Counted from the stretch's first letter, positions 9,442-19,070 are shown. The stretch is DNA of 64,000 nt from Allolucifera butyrica (GCF_900476375.1 NZ_UPPP01000069.1:1-64000); one strand, 5' to 3'. Notes: a model not told the origin generated them from the sequence alone. Numbers and translations are program-made.

Positions 9442-10490
9442 GTCATCATATTGTTATCATTCCCGGTGACGGAATCGGGGTAGAGATTACGGCGGTTGCC
9501 CGGCAGGTTCTCGAAAAAACAGCGGCGAAAGCCGGACTCGCCCTAACCTTTGAAGAAAAACCGGCCGGTGGCACCGCTATCGATAAAATGGGAGTGCCTC
9601 TGCCGGAGGAAACACTGGCAGCCGCCAGGCAGGCTGACGCTGTATTGTTAGGCGCTGTGGGCGGACCGGCTTGGGACCAGGTAGCACCCGAATTACGGCC
9701 GGAACGGGCGATTCTGGGATTGCGCAAAGCGCTGGGGTTATACGCCAACTTGCGGCCGGTAAAAGTATCGCCGGCGCTGGCTGATTATTCTCCCTTAAAA
9801 CCGGAACTGGTGGCAGGCGTGGATATTCTTATTGTCCGGGAATTGAACGGCGGCATTTACTATGGTGAAAAAGGCAGCGAGAAGGACCGGGCCTGGGATA
9901 CGGAGGTCTATAGCGCAATGGAAGTGGAACGCATCGTGGCGGTTGCCTGCCAAGCGGCAAAGGTACGCCGGGGAAAAGTTACATCTGTTGACAAGGCCAA
10001 TGTTTTGGCTACATCCCGCCTGTGGCGCCAGACTGCCGGTACCGTGGCGGCCAAATTTACCGATATTAACCTCGACCATTTATATGTGGATAATTGTGCC
10101 ATGCAGTTGGTGCTGGCGCCGCGGCAGTTCGACGTCATTGTAACCAGCAATTTATTTGGTGATATTTTAAGTGATGAAGCCGCCGTATTGACCGGATCTA
10201 TCGGACTGCTGCCTTCCGCCAGCATTGGCGACGGCACCGGCTTGTATGAGCCCATACACGGTTCCGCTCCGGATATTGCCGGCAGGGGAATTGCCAATCC
10301 GATTGGCACGGTGTTATCAGCGGCAATGCTGCTGCGCCATTCTCTGGGAGAAGATGAGGCTGCCTGCCGGGTGGAACAAGCGGTCGAAGCAGTACTGAAG
10401 GACGGCTATCGTACGGCTGACTTATACCGGCCTGGATTTACCAAGGTTTCGACAATGGAAATGGGCCGGCAGATTTTAGACCGGCTTTGA
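9438..10490 (+). CDS. leuB: 3-isopropylmalate dehydrogenase
   Basis: An approximately 350-residue NAD-dependent decarboxylating dehydrogenase yielding 2-ketoisocaproate. Motifs: [13 protein letters not shown] at the N-terminus, [11 protein letters not shown], substrate arginines in the [17 protein letters not shown] segment, [25 protein letters not shown], and the NAD-binding [15 protein letters not shown]. The TTG at 9438 is preferred because AGGGGGTG lies 6 nt upstream and its frame gives [12 protein letters not shown]. An in-frame GTG at 9429 would add three residues but has poor ribosome-site spacing. It overlaps the leuD stop. Confidence 0.95.
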   Translation: MSHHIVIIPGDGIGVEITAVARQVLEKTAAKAGLALTFEEKPAGGTAIDKMGVPLPEETLAAARQADAVLLGAVGGPAWDQVAPELRPERAILGLRKALGLYANLRPVKVSPALADYSPLKPELVAGVDILIVRELNGGIYYGEKGSEKDRAWDTEVYSAMEVERIVAVACQAAKVRRGKVTSVDKANVLATSRLWRQTAGTVAAKFTDINLDHLYVDNCAMQLVLAPRQFDVIVTSNLFGDILSDEAAVLTGSIGLLPSASIGDGTGLYEPIHGSAPDIAGRGIANPIGTVLSAAMLLRHSLGEDEAACRVEQAVEAVLKDGYRTADLYRPGFTKVSTMEMGRQILDRL

Positions 10491-10508
10491 AAAGTGAGGT
10501 GAGTGGGC

Positions 10509-12173
10509 ATGAAAATGACTGGCGCCCGCGCTATTGTAGAATGTTTACTGGAACAGGGCGTGGATACCCTGTTCGGTTTTCCGGGCGGAACCATTCTGCC
10601 GCTGTATGACGCCCTGCAAAATGCTCCACTCCGCCACATACTAACCGTTCATGAACAGGGTGCGGCGCATGCGGCCGACGGCTACGCGAGAGCCAGCGGC
10701 AAAGTAGGAGTTTGTATTGCTACTTCCGGACCGGGGGCGACTAACCTGGTCACCGGACTGGCTGCTGCCTTTATGGACTCGGTACCGGTAATAGCCATTA
10801 CCGGTCAGGTACCGACGACTTTAATCGGACGGGACGCATTTCAGGAAGTGGACATTACCGGTATTACCATGCCGATTACAAAGCATAATTTTCAGGTGAA
10901 AAATCCGGCCAAACTGGTGGAAATGCTCCGCCAGGCTTTTCGGATTGCCCGGTCCGGCAGGCCGGGGCCGGTGTTAATTGATATACCCCGTGATGTTCAA
11001 ACCGCAGTGGTCGAATTTGAGGCTGCCGCTACACCGGTCCGGATGCCATGGCAGCCGTCTTCTCATACGGACCGGCTGCTCAAGGAGGCAGCCGGTGTAA
11101 TCCGGTCGGCCCAAAAACCGGTTGTAATAGTCGGCGGCGGGGTGATTACGGGGGAGGCCCACCAGGAAGTACAACAACTGGCAGAAAAGAGCCGCATCCC
11201 CGTAGTAAGCACGCTCATGGGCCTGGGGGCTTTTCCGGCTTCCCACCGGCAGTTTTTAGGGCTAACCGGTATGCACGGTCACAAGCTTGCTAATAATGTG
11301 GTTCATGCTGCCGACGTAATTATTGCTGTCGGCAGCCGTTTCAGCGACCGGGTAACCGGCAACCGGGCCAGTTATGCCGATAACAAAGTGGTTATTCATA
11401 TTGATGTCGATCCGGCGGAAATTGATAAGAATGTGGCTGCCGGAATCGGATTAGCGGGTGAAATCCGCCTGTTGCTGCAACGGTTGACCGACTGTGTTCC
11501 AGGGTCAGACCGGGATGACTGGTGGCTGGACATAGACCGGTGGCGGCAAGAGTATAAAGAAAATGTAACAGGCGAAGAATTAACCGGTTCCTGGGTTATG
11601 AAGCGGACGGCTGAGTTAGCTCAAAATAGCGACTGTACCTTTGTCACCGATGTGGGACAACACCAGATGTGGGCGGCACAGCACTTAAAGATTGAGAAAC
11701 CGCGCGAATGGCTTACATCAGGCGGATTGGGCGCTATGGGTTTTGGTTTGCCGGCGGCGCTGGGGGCGCAGGCCGCGGTGCCGCATAAACGGGTGGTGCT
11801 CATTGCCGGTGACGGCGGCTTCAAGATGACGGGAGGGGAACTCTATACGGTTTCCTGTTATGACTTGCCGGTGACCGTTATTGTGATCCATAACCAGGGG
11901 CTGGGAATGATCCGCCAATTGCAGCATGTTTTTTTTGACCGGCACTATTGTGCCTGTGTTCTGCCGGATAAGATGGATTTTGCGCTGTATGCCCGGGCCT
12001 TTGGTATCGAGGCAAATACAGTATGTACCCGGGAGGAATTTTCTGAGACCTTTGCTACCTCTCTTCAGGCAACCAAGCCGCAGGTTATTGTGGTGAAAAT
12101 TTCCGGCAAGCAATTGGTGCAACCAATGATTGCACCGGGAGCGGCGCTAAATGAGTATGTAGACTTTACCTGA
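10509..12173 (+). CDS. ilvB: acetolactate synthase large (catalytic) subunit
   Basis: A ThDP- and FAD-dependent enzyme of about 554 residues. The catalytic glutamate lies in VHEQGAAHAADGYARA, followed by GVCIATSGPGATNLVTG. The central FAD domain precedes the C-terminal ThDP domain with GDGGFKMTGGEL and the second half of the motif at HNQGLGMIRQ. The ATG at 10509 has GAGGTGAG 7 nt upstream; a GTG two codons earlier is also possible. It forms acetolactate from pyruvate with IlvN as regulatory subunit. Its place at the end of the operon, after leuB, is unusual, since ilvB normally directly precedes ilvN. Confidence 0.95.
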   Translation: MKMTGARAIVECLLEQGVDTLFGFPGGTILPLYDALQNAPLRHILTVHEQGAAHAADGYARASGKVGVCIATSGPGATNLVTGLAAAFMDSVPVIAITGQVPTTLIGRDAFQEVDITGITMPITKHNFQVKNPAKLVEMLRQAFRIARSGRPGPVLIDIPRDVQTAVVEFEAAATPVRMPWQPSSHTDRLLKEAAGVIRSAQKPVVIVGGGVITGEAHQEVQQLAEKSRIPVVSTLMGLGAFPASHRQFLGLTGMHGHKLANNVVHAADVIIAVGSRFSDRVTGNRASYADNKVVIHIDVDPAEIDKNVAAGIGLAGEIRLLLQRLTDCVPGSDRDDWWLDIDRWRQEYKENVTGEELTGSWVMKRTAELAQNSDCTFVTDVGQHQMWAAQHLKIEKPREWLTSGGLGAMGFGLPAALGAQAAVPHKRVVLIAGDGGFKMTGGELYTVSCYDLPVTVIVIHNQGLGMIRQLQHVFFDRHYCACVLPDKMDFALYARAFGIEANTVCTREEFSETFATSLQATKPQVIVVKISGKQLVQPMIAPGAALNEYVDFT

Positions 12174-12218
12174 CGCGCATACTAAAAAAGTTGATAGTGA
12201 AAGAGGAGGAGAAGCCTT

Positions 12219-12362
12219 ATGGATAACCAGGAAAAAAAAGTTCCGGAAAAGGTGTCATACGGGGATTCTGAATTTCACGTCGGCGGAATTAATGACTTTT
12301 TGGGTGGCGTCGATCCCCACGCAGATCAGAATTTGCTGCGGTTGACGGGAAATCCCGGTTAA
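12219..12362 (+). CDS. small protein of unknown function downstream of ilvB
   Basis: A 47-codon reading frame beginning MDNQEKKVPEKVSYGDSEF and continuing with GGINDFLGGVDPHADQ. The ribosome-binding site is very strong (AAGAGGAGGAG, ~8 nt spacing). The gene lies 45 nt after ilvB and before the operon terminator, so it should be co-transcribed with the ilv-leu genes. It is hydrophilic, acidic and glycine-rich in the middle, with no membrane segment or cysteine. I do not recognise a family. The strong ribosome site and location make it more than a chance frame. Confidence 0.65.
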   Translation: MDNQEKKVPEKVSYGDSEFHVGGINDFLGGVDPHADQNLLRLTGNPG

Positions 12363-12394
12363 ACGGGTAGAAAAGCAAAAGAACGGGGTTAATG

Positions 12395-12440
12395 AACCGC
12401 TCTGCATGGTAAGGAACGCCATGTGGGGCGGTTTGATTTA
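12395..12440 (+). terminator. probable ilv-leu operon terminator
   Basis: AACCGCTCTGCATGG pairs throughout, with some G-T pairs, with CCATGTGGGGCGGTT; the tail TGATTTAT is only moderately T-rich. Confidence 0.6.
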
Positions 12441-12590
12441 TGATTTATTTGCATAGGCTATATAAAGGAATAAAGATTGCCGTTGATTTTTTAGCGAACA
12501 AAGATAACGTAAAATGAACGGAACAAAGAAGGGAATACAGTGCGAAGAAGGGAACTGAGTAACAAATAGCGGCAAAGGAGCAATTGGAAA

Positions 12591-13847
12591 GTGAAACAAA
12601 TGACAGGAAGCATTCGCTCCGTGGCAACCATCACGCTTGGGATATCAATTGCCGGCTACTTTATTGCCTATCCGTTTCATGAGACGCTGCTTGGCGGGCT
12701 GCTGACCAGCGGTTTTGGCGCAGCCGTTGTTGGCGGACTGGCGGATTGGTTTGCCGTGACGGCTTTATTCCGTAAGCCCCTGGGCATTCCCTTTCATACC
12801 GCCTTGATTCCCCGAAACCGGGAAAAAATTTTCCGGGCGATTGTAAAGCTGGTTGAAAATGATTTATTAACCCAAGAAAGTATCATAGCCCAGATTCAAC
12901 GGCGTAGCCCCTCCAAACTGCTGCTAGACTATCTGGAACAGCATGGCGGCTTGCTAAAAACGAAAAAAGTTTTGCACCGGGTAATGCTGGATATTTTAAA
13001 AAAAATTGATCCGGAAGAAACGGGAAAATGGATGGCCCCTGTAGTGGAGAAGTATATGGATAGTATTCGGGTTGTGCCGGCAATTAGCGATGCAATTGAA
13101 TGGTCGATCCGAAACGGTTATGATGATAAATTAGTGCTTTTTGTTTTGGATGAACTGGGGCGTTTGGCTAAACACCCGCAAATATACCTGATTCTGAAAG
13201 CATTGCTGCAGGAAACAAGGGACAAATATGAACAAGACATGGCCCGCCGCAAGGTAGTCGATTGGTTGCTTGCCCGCTCCGGAGGATATTCTACCGGTAA
13301 GCTGGCAGCGTTAGCCCAACGAAAAATTGGGGATTTTCTGACACAATTGCATAATCCGGAGCATTCGTTACGCTACCTTCTTAAAAGCAGGGTTATCCTA
13401 CTATTGACATATCTCCGGCAAGATCCTGTTTATCAGGCAAAATTAGAGGAATGGAAAGAGCAGTCCATATCGCAAACGGATTGGCAGGATTATATAAGCA
13501 AATTTATCAGCCGGCTGCAGCAAAATAGCCGCCCAAGTGAGACTGCCGACTGGCTGCAGATTTTTGATAATCAGGTAGAACGGCTGATCGAAAATTTTCG
13601 TTCCGATTACGGAAAACAAGAACGGTTTGACCGATATACCAAGGAAAAGCTGGCAGGAATCGTAGACGCCTATCATTACCAGATTGGCCGGACAGTTCGG
13701 GAAAAACTGGAGCAATTCTCCGATGAAATGCTGGTGAATTTTATGGAAGACAAAGTAGGAAACGATCTGCAGATGGTACGGATTAACGGTTCCGTCGTAG
13801 GTTCTGTAGTAGGAATGCTAATTTATCTGGCGATTATCTGGTTATAG
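12591..13847 (+). CDS. DUF445 family membrane protein (first of a pair)
   Basis: A 418-residue DUF445 protein. The family signature GGLADWFAVTALFRKPLGIP lies just after an N-terminal membrane segment. The long middle is helical and charged, and the C-terminal RINGSVVGSVVGMLIYLAI block ends in a second membrane segment. This gives a membrane-anchored protein with a large soluble domain and unknown function; Bacillus YheB is a family example. GTG start, AAAGGAG 10 nt upstream. The next gene is a paralogue starting within 14 nt, so they form an operon. Confidence 0.88.
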   Translation: MKQMTGSIRSVATITLGISIAGYFIAYPFHETLLGGLLTSGFGAAVVGGLADWFAVTALFRKPLGIPFHTALIPRNREKIFRAIVKLVENDLLTQESIIAQIQRRSPSKLLLDYLEQHGGLLKTKKVLHRVMLDILKKIDPEETGKWMAPVVEKYMDSIRVVPAISDAIEWSIRNGYDDKLVLFVLDELGRLAKHPQIYLILKALLQETRDKYEQDMARRKVVDWLLARSGGYSTGKLAALAQRKIGDFLTQLHNPEHSLRYLLKSRVILLLTYLRQDPVYQAKLEEWKEQSISQTDWQDYISKFISRLQQNSRPSETADWLQIFDNQVERLIENFRSDYGKQERFDRYTKEKLAGIVDAYHYQIGRTVREKLEQFSDEMLVNFMEDKVGNDLQMVRINGSVVGSVVGMLIYLAIIWL

Positions 13848-13860
13848 GGTGGAAGAGACG

Positions 13861-15156
13861 ATGCGCAGGCAAAGAATGGCGAACAATATACTGATCGGTG
13901 TTTTTTTGCTATTTATTATGGCTATTGTTTACTGGCATTATCAGGGAACTACTTTTGCCGGCCGGCTATTCCTGGCAGTAACGGAGGCTGCTCTGGTAGG
14001 AGGAATTGCCGACTGGTTTGCCGTAACGGCATTATTCCGTAAACCGCTCGGCATACCCTGGTATACGGCTATTTTGCCCCGTAACCGGGACCGGGTTGTA
14101 GAGGCGCTCGTTTTTGCCGTTCAGCAAGAATTATTAAGCAAGAATTTTATACGGCAACGTCTGGAAAATGTCCGGTTGAGCCATTTTTTTATTGAATGGA
14201 TTGACGGCCACAAGGCAGCCTGGCTGGATGACGCACTGACACCGCTGCTCGAGTTTGCCGCCGGCCGTTTAGACAGTGATCAAGCGGCGAGCCAGGTGGC
14301 AAAAGTTCTCCGGGCTCATTCGGACCAATTGCATTTGACGCCGGCAATCAGCCGCTTTGTTCGTTGGATGCTGGCGCAAAAAAAAGATGAAGTTGTTTTT
14401 GATATGCTGTTGGACCAACTGCTTCAGACCATGCAAAAACCGGCTGCCACCAGCACAGTTTGGCATTTTCTCAGGCGGTATACAATGTGGGAACGTCGCT
14501 CTTCTCCCTGGAGAATGCTTGTTTTTAGCGGGCTGGAAGCATTCGATGCGTTTAATTTGAATGATGCTGCCAAGGCGCTTCATCAGGAACTATTAACGAT
14601 TCTCATTGAACTAAAGCAGCCTGAACATCGTTTGCGTCGTTGGCTTCACAGCCGGCTGACCGACATTGGACAGGAATTAGAACAAAATCCGGCGTGGGTG
14701 CAAGCCGTGGAAGAATGGAAGAGCAACCTGATTGGGCAAGCCAAATTGGAGGAAGCGTTTGTCGAAGTATTGCAGGCCGTAATGATGTCTCTGCAGGGTA
14801 AGGAAGAGCAATCGACAATAGGGACATGGCTCCGGCAGCAAACTGACACATACTGGCAACTGTTTAAAACTAACAAGGCGTTGCAGGACTGGATTGAAAG
14901 TTACCTGCAAGAAATTTTGCAGCATGTTATTGAAACAGAACACGCGCTAATCGGGGATGTGGTCCGGGACGCCCTTGTCATTTTGACCAAAGAAGAAATG
15001 AATCAATTTGTAGAAGAAAGAGCAGGGGATGATTTACAATGGATCCGGATTAACGGTTCCGTTGTTGGTGCGCTGGTAGGTTTTATTTTATTTATCTGGA
15101 CGCAACTGGTATACATGCCGTTTATTGTGCCGATAATCCGTAGTTGGTTTATGTAG
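13861..15156 (+). CDS. DUF445 family membrane protein (second of a pair)
   Basis: A paralogue of the preceding gene. It has the same IADWFAVTALFRKPLGIPWY signature after an N-terminal membrane helix and the same C-terminal GDDLQWIRINGSVVGALVG before a terminal membrane segment. The middle has diverged strongly. ATG at 13861 is preferred with GGAAGAG upstream; an in-frame GTG at 13849 would add four codons but lacks a ribosome site. Tandem retention of two diverged copies suggests a heteromeric assembly, which is inference. Function is unknown. Confidence 0.87.
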   Translation: MRRQRMANNILIGVFLLFIMAIVYWHYQGTTFAGRLFLAVTEAALVGGIADWFAVTALFRKPLGIPWYTAILPRNRDRVVEALVFAVQQELLSKNFIRQRLENVRLSHFFIEWIDGHKAAWLDDALTPLLEFAAGRLDSDQAASQVAKVLRAHSDQLHLTPAISRFVRWMLAQKKDEVVFDMLLDQLLQTMQKPAATSTVWHFLRRYTMWERRSSPWRMLVFSGLEAFDAFNLNDAAKALHQELLTILIELKQPEHRLRRWLHSRLTDIGQELEQNPAWVQAVEEWKSNLIGQAKLEEAFVEVLQAVMMSLQGKEEQSTIGTWLRQQTDTYWQLFKTNKALQDWIESYLQEILQHVIETEHALIGDVVRDALVILTKEEMNQFVEERAGDDLQWIRINGSVVGALVGFILFIWTQLVYMPFIVPIIRSWFM

Positions 15157-15245
15157 GGAAGACAGATTGGACATACTAATTCGTACCGGCATAAAATCGT
15201 ACCTCACAGCATAGGATGAAGAATGGCTGGTAAGGGGTGAAAAGT

Positions 15246-15932
15246 ATGCAGGTGGGCTTAATTGGAATCGGGCGTATGGGTAAGGCTTTAATACCCGGGC
15301 TGGCAGAACAGTTTGAATTGTGGATTTATGACCGGGACCCGGCTAATATGGAGACAGTGGCGGAAAAATATCCTGTTTTTATAGCAAAGGATTTAGCGCA
15401 AATTGCAGAATCAGGAGTTGTAATATTAGTTGTTCCGGACAGGGAAGTTGTTAGTTGCCTTAAGGAACTGAACCAAATTAAAAAGCCGGTGGTTGTAATT
15501 AATGCGGCAACCAATGTGGCCCGGTATACACTGCAGGAAATGGCAGCCGGTCATGTAAAATGCATTGGCGCAAAATTTGTCGGACAAGCCGGTGAGATTG
15601 TGCTGGGGCAAAAGCCGGTTATCATTATCGACGACCAGCCGGCCGATTTAGTACCGCTGGTGAAGGAAATTTTTGCGGGGATCGGCCCGATTGTGGTCGG
15701 AAAAGCCGATATGGTTACCTATATTAATACGGTGGCAGCAGAAGCCGTACTGGAAGCGGCGGTACGCATGGAGGAAAGCCTGCGTTACCGTGGTATTACC
15801 GAGCCGGTAGTAATTCAGACCGCGATTCGTCAGGTGGGAGCGGGTATACTCAAGGCTTATGCCGATAATGATTTAGGTCCCTTCGCCCGGGAAATTGTGA
15901 GAGCGATAAGGGCCAGGATAAACAAATGGTAA
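15246..15932 (+). CDS. ProC-like NAD(P)-binding oxidoreductase
   Basis: A 228-residue protein with the Rossmann motif GLIGIGRMGKALIPGL at the N-terminus and VILVVPDREVV, resembling pyrroline-5-carboxylate reductase and F420-type NADP-binding proteins. The C-terminal helical part (NTVAAEAVLEAAVRMEESL) is shorter than in typical ProC (~265-270 residues), so the substrate may differ. The ATG is preceded by AAGGGGTGA at good spacing; an upstream in-frame GTG overlaps that site and is less likely. It lies between the DUF445 pair and pdxS without clear operon links. Confidence 0.7.
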   Translation: MQVGLIGIGRMGKALIPGLAEQFELWIYDRDPANMETVAEKYPVFIAKDLAQIAESGVVILVVPDREVVSCLKELNQIKKPVVVINAATNVARYTLQEMAAGHVKCIGAKFVGQAGEIVLGQKPVIIIDDQPADLVPLVKEIFAGIGPIVVGKADMVTYINTVAAEAVLEAAVRMEESLRYRGITEPVVIQTAIRQVGAGILKAYADNDLGPFAREIVRAIRARINKW

Positions 15933-16052
15933 TTAAAATAGGAGATAGCAGGAAAATGGGTTATCATGTCGTATAATATAATAATTATATTTCGTTCCCA
16001 GGAGGCTGTTTTAGCCTCGTCATAGTAGGCTTTAGATACAGGAGGAAAGAAT

Positions 16053-16934
16053 ATGCAACAAGGAACATTTCGGGTAAAAGCCGGCTTGGCGGAAATGCTC
16101 AAGGGCGGCGTTATTATGGATGTAACAACACCGGAACAGGCCAAGATTGCCGAAGAAGCCGGCGCTTGCGCCGTAATGGCACTGGAAAGGGTACCGGCAG
16201 ATATTCGGGCGGCGGGTGGAGTGGCCCGTATGGCGGATCCGACCGTCGTTATGCGGATACAAGACGCTGTTTCCATTCCGGTTATGGCTAAGGCTCGTAT
16301 CGGACATTTTGTGGAAGCGCAAATTTTAGAATCCTTAGGTATCGATTATATTGATGAAAGTGAAGTACTGACGCCGGCAGACGATAAATTTCATATTAAT
16401 AAACACCAATTCAAGATTCCCTTTGTATGCGGGGCGAAAAATCTGGGAGAAGCCCTGCGCCGCATTGGTGAGGGCGCAGCAATGATCCGTACTAAAGGGG
16501 AACCGGGAACGGGTAATGTGGTGGAAGCGGTCAAACATATCCGCATGGTAATGGGCGAGATTCGCCAATTATTAAATCTACCAGACGACGAAGTTGCCGC
16601 CTTTGCTAAAAACACTGGCGCGCCGCTGGAGTTAGTGCTGGAAACGAAAAAGATGGGCCGGTTGCCGGTTGTAAATTTTGCGGCCGGCGGCATTGCCACA
16701 CCGGCGGATGCGGCTTTGATGATGCAGCTCGGCTGTGATGGTATCTTTGTCGGTTCCGGTATATTTAAATCCGGTGATCCGGCGAAACGGGCCAAAGCCA
16801 TTGTGGCAGCGACTACTTATTATAACGATCCCAAAGTATTGGCAGACGTTTCCAAAGACCTTGGCGAAGCGATGGTGGGTATTGAAATTTCCACCATTGC
16901 TCCGAATGAGCGTATGCAGGAGCGTGGCTGGTAA
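16053..16934 (+). CDS. pdxS: pyridoxal 5'-phosphate synthase, lyase subunit
   Basis: A 293-residue PdxS/SNZ TIM-barrel protein, the synthase subunit of deoxyxylulose-5-phosphate-independent vitamin B6 synthesis. It builds PLP from ribose 5-phosphate, glyceraldehyde 3-phosphate and ammonia. Highly conserved blocks are present: [28 protein letters not shown], the active-site lysine in [12 protein letters not shown], and [22 protein letters not shown] with AGGAGGAAAG upstream. It is followed 21 nt later by its glutaminase partner. Confidence 0.98.
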   Translation: MQQGTFRVKAGLAEMLKGGVIMDVTTPEQAKIAEEAGACAVMALERVPADIRAAGGVARMADPTVVMRIQDAVSIPVMAKARIGHFVEAQILESLGIDYIDESEVLTPADDKFHINKHQFKIPFVCGAKNLGEALRRIGEGAAMIRTKGEPGTGNVVEAVKHIRMVMGEIRQLLNLPDDEVAAFAKNTGAPLELVLETKKMGRLPVVNFAAGGIATPADAALMMQLGCDGIFVGSGIFKSGDPAKRAKAIVAATTYYNDPKVLADVSKDLGEAMVGIEISTIAPNERMQERGW

Positions 16935-16955
16935 TCGTAGAAAGAAGGACCAGGT

Positions 16956-17525
16956 ATGAAAATTGGTGTACTTGCCCTACAGGGGGCTTTCAGGGAGCAT
17001 CGCCGGATGCTCGAACTCTGCGGGGCTGTGGCAACAGAGATACGGACGCCGCAAGATCTGGACGCCGTTGCCGGGCTGATTATTCCCGGCGGGGAGAGTA
17101 CCACAATCGGCAAGCTCATGGTAGAGTGGGGCTTATTGGATAAAATAAGGCTTCGGGCCTCCCAGGGAATGGCAATTTACGGTACTTGTGCGGGCATGAT
17201 TTTATTGGCGAAAGAGATTATCGGCAGCGATCAGCCCCGGTTGGGGCTCATGGATATTGCTGTGCGGCGTAATGCTTTTGGCCGTCAGCGGGAAAGTTTT
17301 GAAGCCGACTTAGCTGTACCGGAATTTGGCGAAGACCCGGTGCGGGCTGTATTTATCCGGGCCCCCTATATAGAAAAGACGGGCCCGGATGTTCAGGTTC
17401 TGGCAAAGGTAAAAGATAAAGTAGTAATTGCCCGCCAAGGGAATTTTTTAGCTACCGCTTTTCATCCGGAATTAACTGAAGACGAACGCATTCACAAGTA
17501 TTTTATCAATATGATGCAAGAATAA
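16956..17525 (+). CDS. pdxT: pyridoxal 5'-phosphate synthase, glutaminase subunit
   Basis: A 189-residue class I glutamine amidotransferase supplying ammonia to PdxS. N-terminal GVLALQGAFREHRRML, oxyanion region PGGESTTIGKL, nucleophilic cysteine in IYGTCAGMILLAKEI, and the catalytic His/Glu pair in AFHPELTED are all present. The arrangement pdxS-pdxT and the terminator immediately downstream define a two-gene unit. Confidence 0.97.
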   Translation: MKIGVLALQGAFREHRRMLELCGAVATEIRTPQDLDAVAGLIIPGGESTTIGKLMVEWGLLDKIRLRASQGMAIYGTCAGMILLAKEIIGSDQPRLGLMDIAVRRNAFGRQRESFEADLAVPEFGEDPVRAVFIRAPYIEKTGPDVQVLAKVKDKVVIARQGNFLATAFHPELTEDERIHKYFINMMQE

Positions 17526-17530
17526 GGGAA

Positions 17531-17575
17531 AAACCGTTCTAATGCTGGTAAAATTAGCATAGAACGGCTTTTTTT
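17531..17575 (+). terminator. terminator after pdxT
   Basis: CCGTTCTAATGCT pairs with AGCATAGAACGG (one bulged A), followed by eight T. Confidence 0.88.
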
Positions 17576-17663
17576 TGCAGGAATCAGGTGTATTTGTGTG
17601 GAAATAAACATAGACTTTATTAATGCTTTATGCTATAGGAAGCGCAGAGGGAGATGATGAATC

Positions 17664-18974
17664 GTGGGTAATTTGGTGGATGCATTCATTGCGCTGCGGC
17701 AAGAACTGGCTGTGCCTGCGGCGATGGTGGCAGAAATCGCTTTGCGGTTTCAGGAGGAAATGATAGCCGGATTGCGAGGACAGCTAAGTACGCTAAAAAT
17801 GTTGCCATCATTTTTAGCAAAACCGAATGGGGAAGAAAAGGGAGATTTTTTAGCGATTGATTTTGGCGGCACCAATGTACGGATTATTTTAGTAGAGTTA
17901 TCCGGCCAAGGCCGGTTTTCCATTAAGGCGGCCCGGTCGTTTCCGCTAAAAGACCGGCAGAAAGGCTATGATTATACGGCCAATACCGCTTCCGGCAACG
18001 AACTGTTTGATTTCATTGCTGCCAATATTGAAGAATTGGCTGACCGTCATGGCAGATATTCATTAGGGCACACATTTTCTTTTCCCTGCCGCCAGACAGG
18101 GTTGAATCAAGCCATATTAATAATTTGGACCAAGGAAATCAAGACGCAGGGTGTAGAGGGGCAGGATGTGGGTACTCTTTTACAAGCGGCGTTGGACCAA
18201 CGGCAAATGACCCATGTTGTTGCGAAAGCCATTATTAATGATACGGTAGGCACTTTACTGGCGGCCGCCTACAGCGACCGGTGGGCGGATATTGGCTCTA
18301 TCTGCGGCACAGGGCATAATACCTGCTATCTGGAACCTTGTTCGCCCTTGACGGGAAAGCCCATGATTATCAATATGGAATCAGGAAATTTCGATAAAAT
18401 AGCAGTGACTGAATATGACCGGCTATTGGACCAAGCCAGTGAGAAGCCGGGTAAACAGCGTCTGGAAAAGATGTCTTCCGGGCGGTATGTTGGCGAGCTG
18501 GTCAGCATCATCAGCAGCCAATACGGGAAAAAGGGTTTACTCGGGACCGGCTTTCAGCAGCCGGCCGGGCTGGTGCCCCTGGGAGGAGAACAGGTCGCAG
18601 CTCTTGTGGCTGATAATACACCCGGCTTGACCCAAGTTCAAGAAGTGATTGAAGGCCAATGGGGGGCCAGTGGTTCGACGCTGGCTGAGCGGCAGGCGAT
18701 CCGGGAAATCGCTGAGTTGGTTATTAATCGTTCCGCCAGATTGGTAGCGGCTACTTTTTTAGGGGTTATCCGCCATATCGACCCCGAATTGCAACAACGG
18801 CATACTATTGCCATTGATGGCTCCCTTTATGAAAAAATGCCCGGCTATGCAAGCCGGCTAAAAGCTGCGTTAGCTGAAAACCTGGCCGCTAAGGCGTCCT
18901 TGATCACGGTAGTACTGACAAAAGACGGTTCCGGCGTAGGGGCTGCGATCGCAGCGGCCATTGCTGATCAATAG
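17664..18974 (+). CDS. eukaryotic-type hexokinase
   Basis: A 436-residue protein that aligns by eye with eukaryotic hexokinases rather than bacterial ROK or glucokinase types. It has LSTLKMLPSFL then GDFLAIDFGGTNVRI (phosphate 1, residues 61-75), TFSFPCRQTGLNQ (sugar-binding, 137-149), WTKEIKTQGVEGQDV, AIINDTVGTLLAAAY with the catalytic Asp at ~193, GSICGTGHNTCYLEP, and MSSGRYVGELV. It should phosphorylate glucose or other hexoses with ATP in the cytoplasm. GTG start with GAGGGAGATG upstream. It sits alone, flanked by terminators, with no sugar transporter beside it on the same strand. Similar hexokinases are known from a few bacterial lineages, so transfer from a eukaryote is possible but not shown here. 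Confidence 0.88.
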   Translation: MGNLVDAFIALRQELAVPAAMVAEIALRFQEEMIAGLRGQLSTLKMLPSFLAKPNGEEKGDFLAIDFGGTNVRIILVELSGQGRFSIKAARSFPLKDRQKGYDYTANTASGNELFDFIAANIEELADRHGRYSLGHTFSFPCRQTGLNQAILIIWTKEIKTQGVEGQDVGTLLQAALDQRQMTHVVAKAIINDTVGTLLAAAYSDRWADIGSICGTGHNTCYLEPCSPLTGKPMIINMESGNFDKIAVTEYDRLLDQASEKPGKQRLEKMSSGRYVGELVSIISSQYGKKGLLGTGFQQPAGLVPLGGEQVAALVADNTPGLTQVQEVIEGQWGASGSTLAERQAIREIAELVINRSARLVAATFLGVIRHIDPELQQRHTIAIDGSLYEKMPGYASRLKAALAENLAAKASLITVVLTKDGSGVGAAIAAAIADQ

Positions 18975-19026
18975 AGAAAAAATGAAAAATGGGCCAGAAG
19001 CAAAAAGTATATATGTGTAGCATAGC

Positions 19027-19061
19027 AAAAGGGCATCTGAGACAAACTCAGATGCCCTTTT
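19027..19061 (+). terminator. bidirectional terminator after the hexokinase gene
   Basis: Perfect 15-bp stem AAAAGGGCATCTGAG / CTCAGATGCCCTTTT, loop ACAAA. It can serve the hexokinase gene and, on the minus strand, the xyl genes beyond. Confidence 0.9.
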
Positions 19062-19070
19062 GCTGGATCG

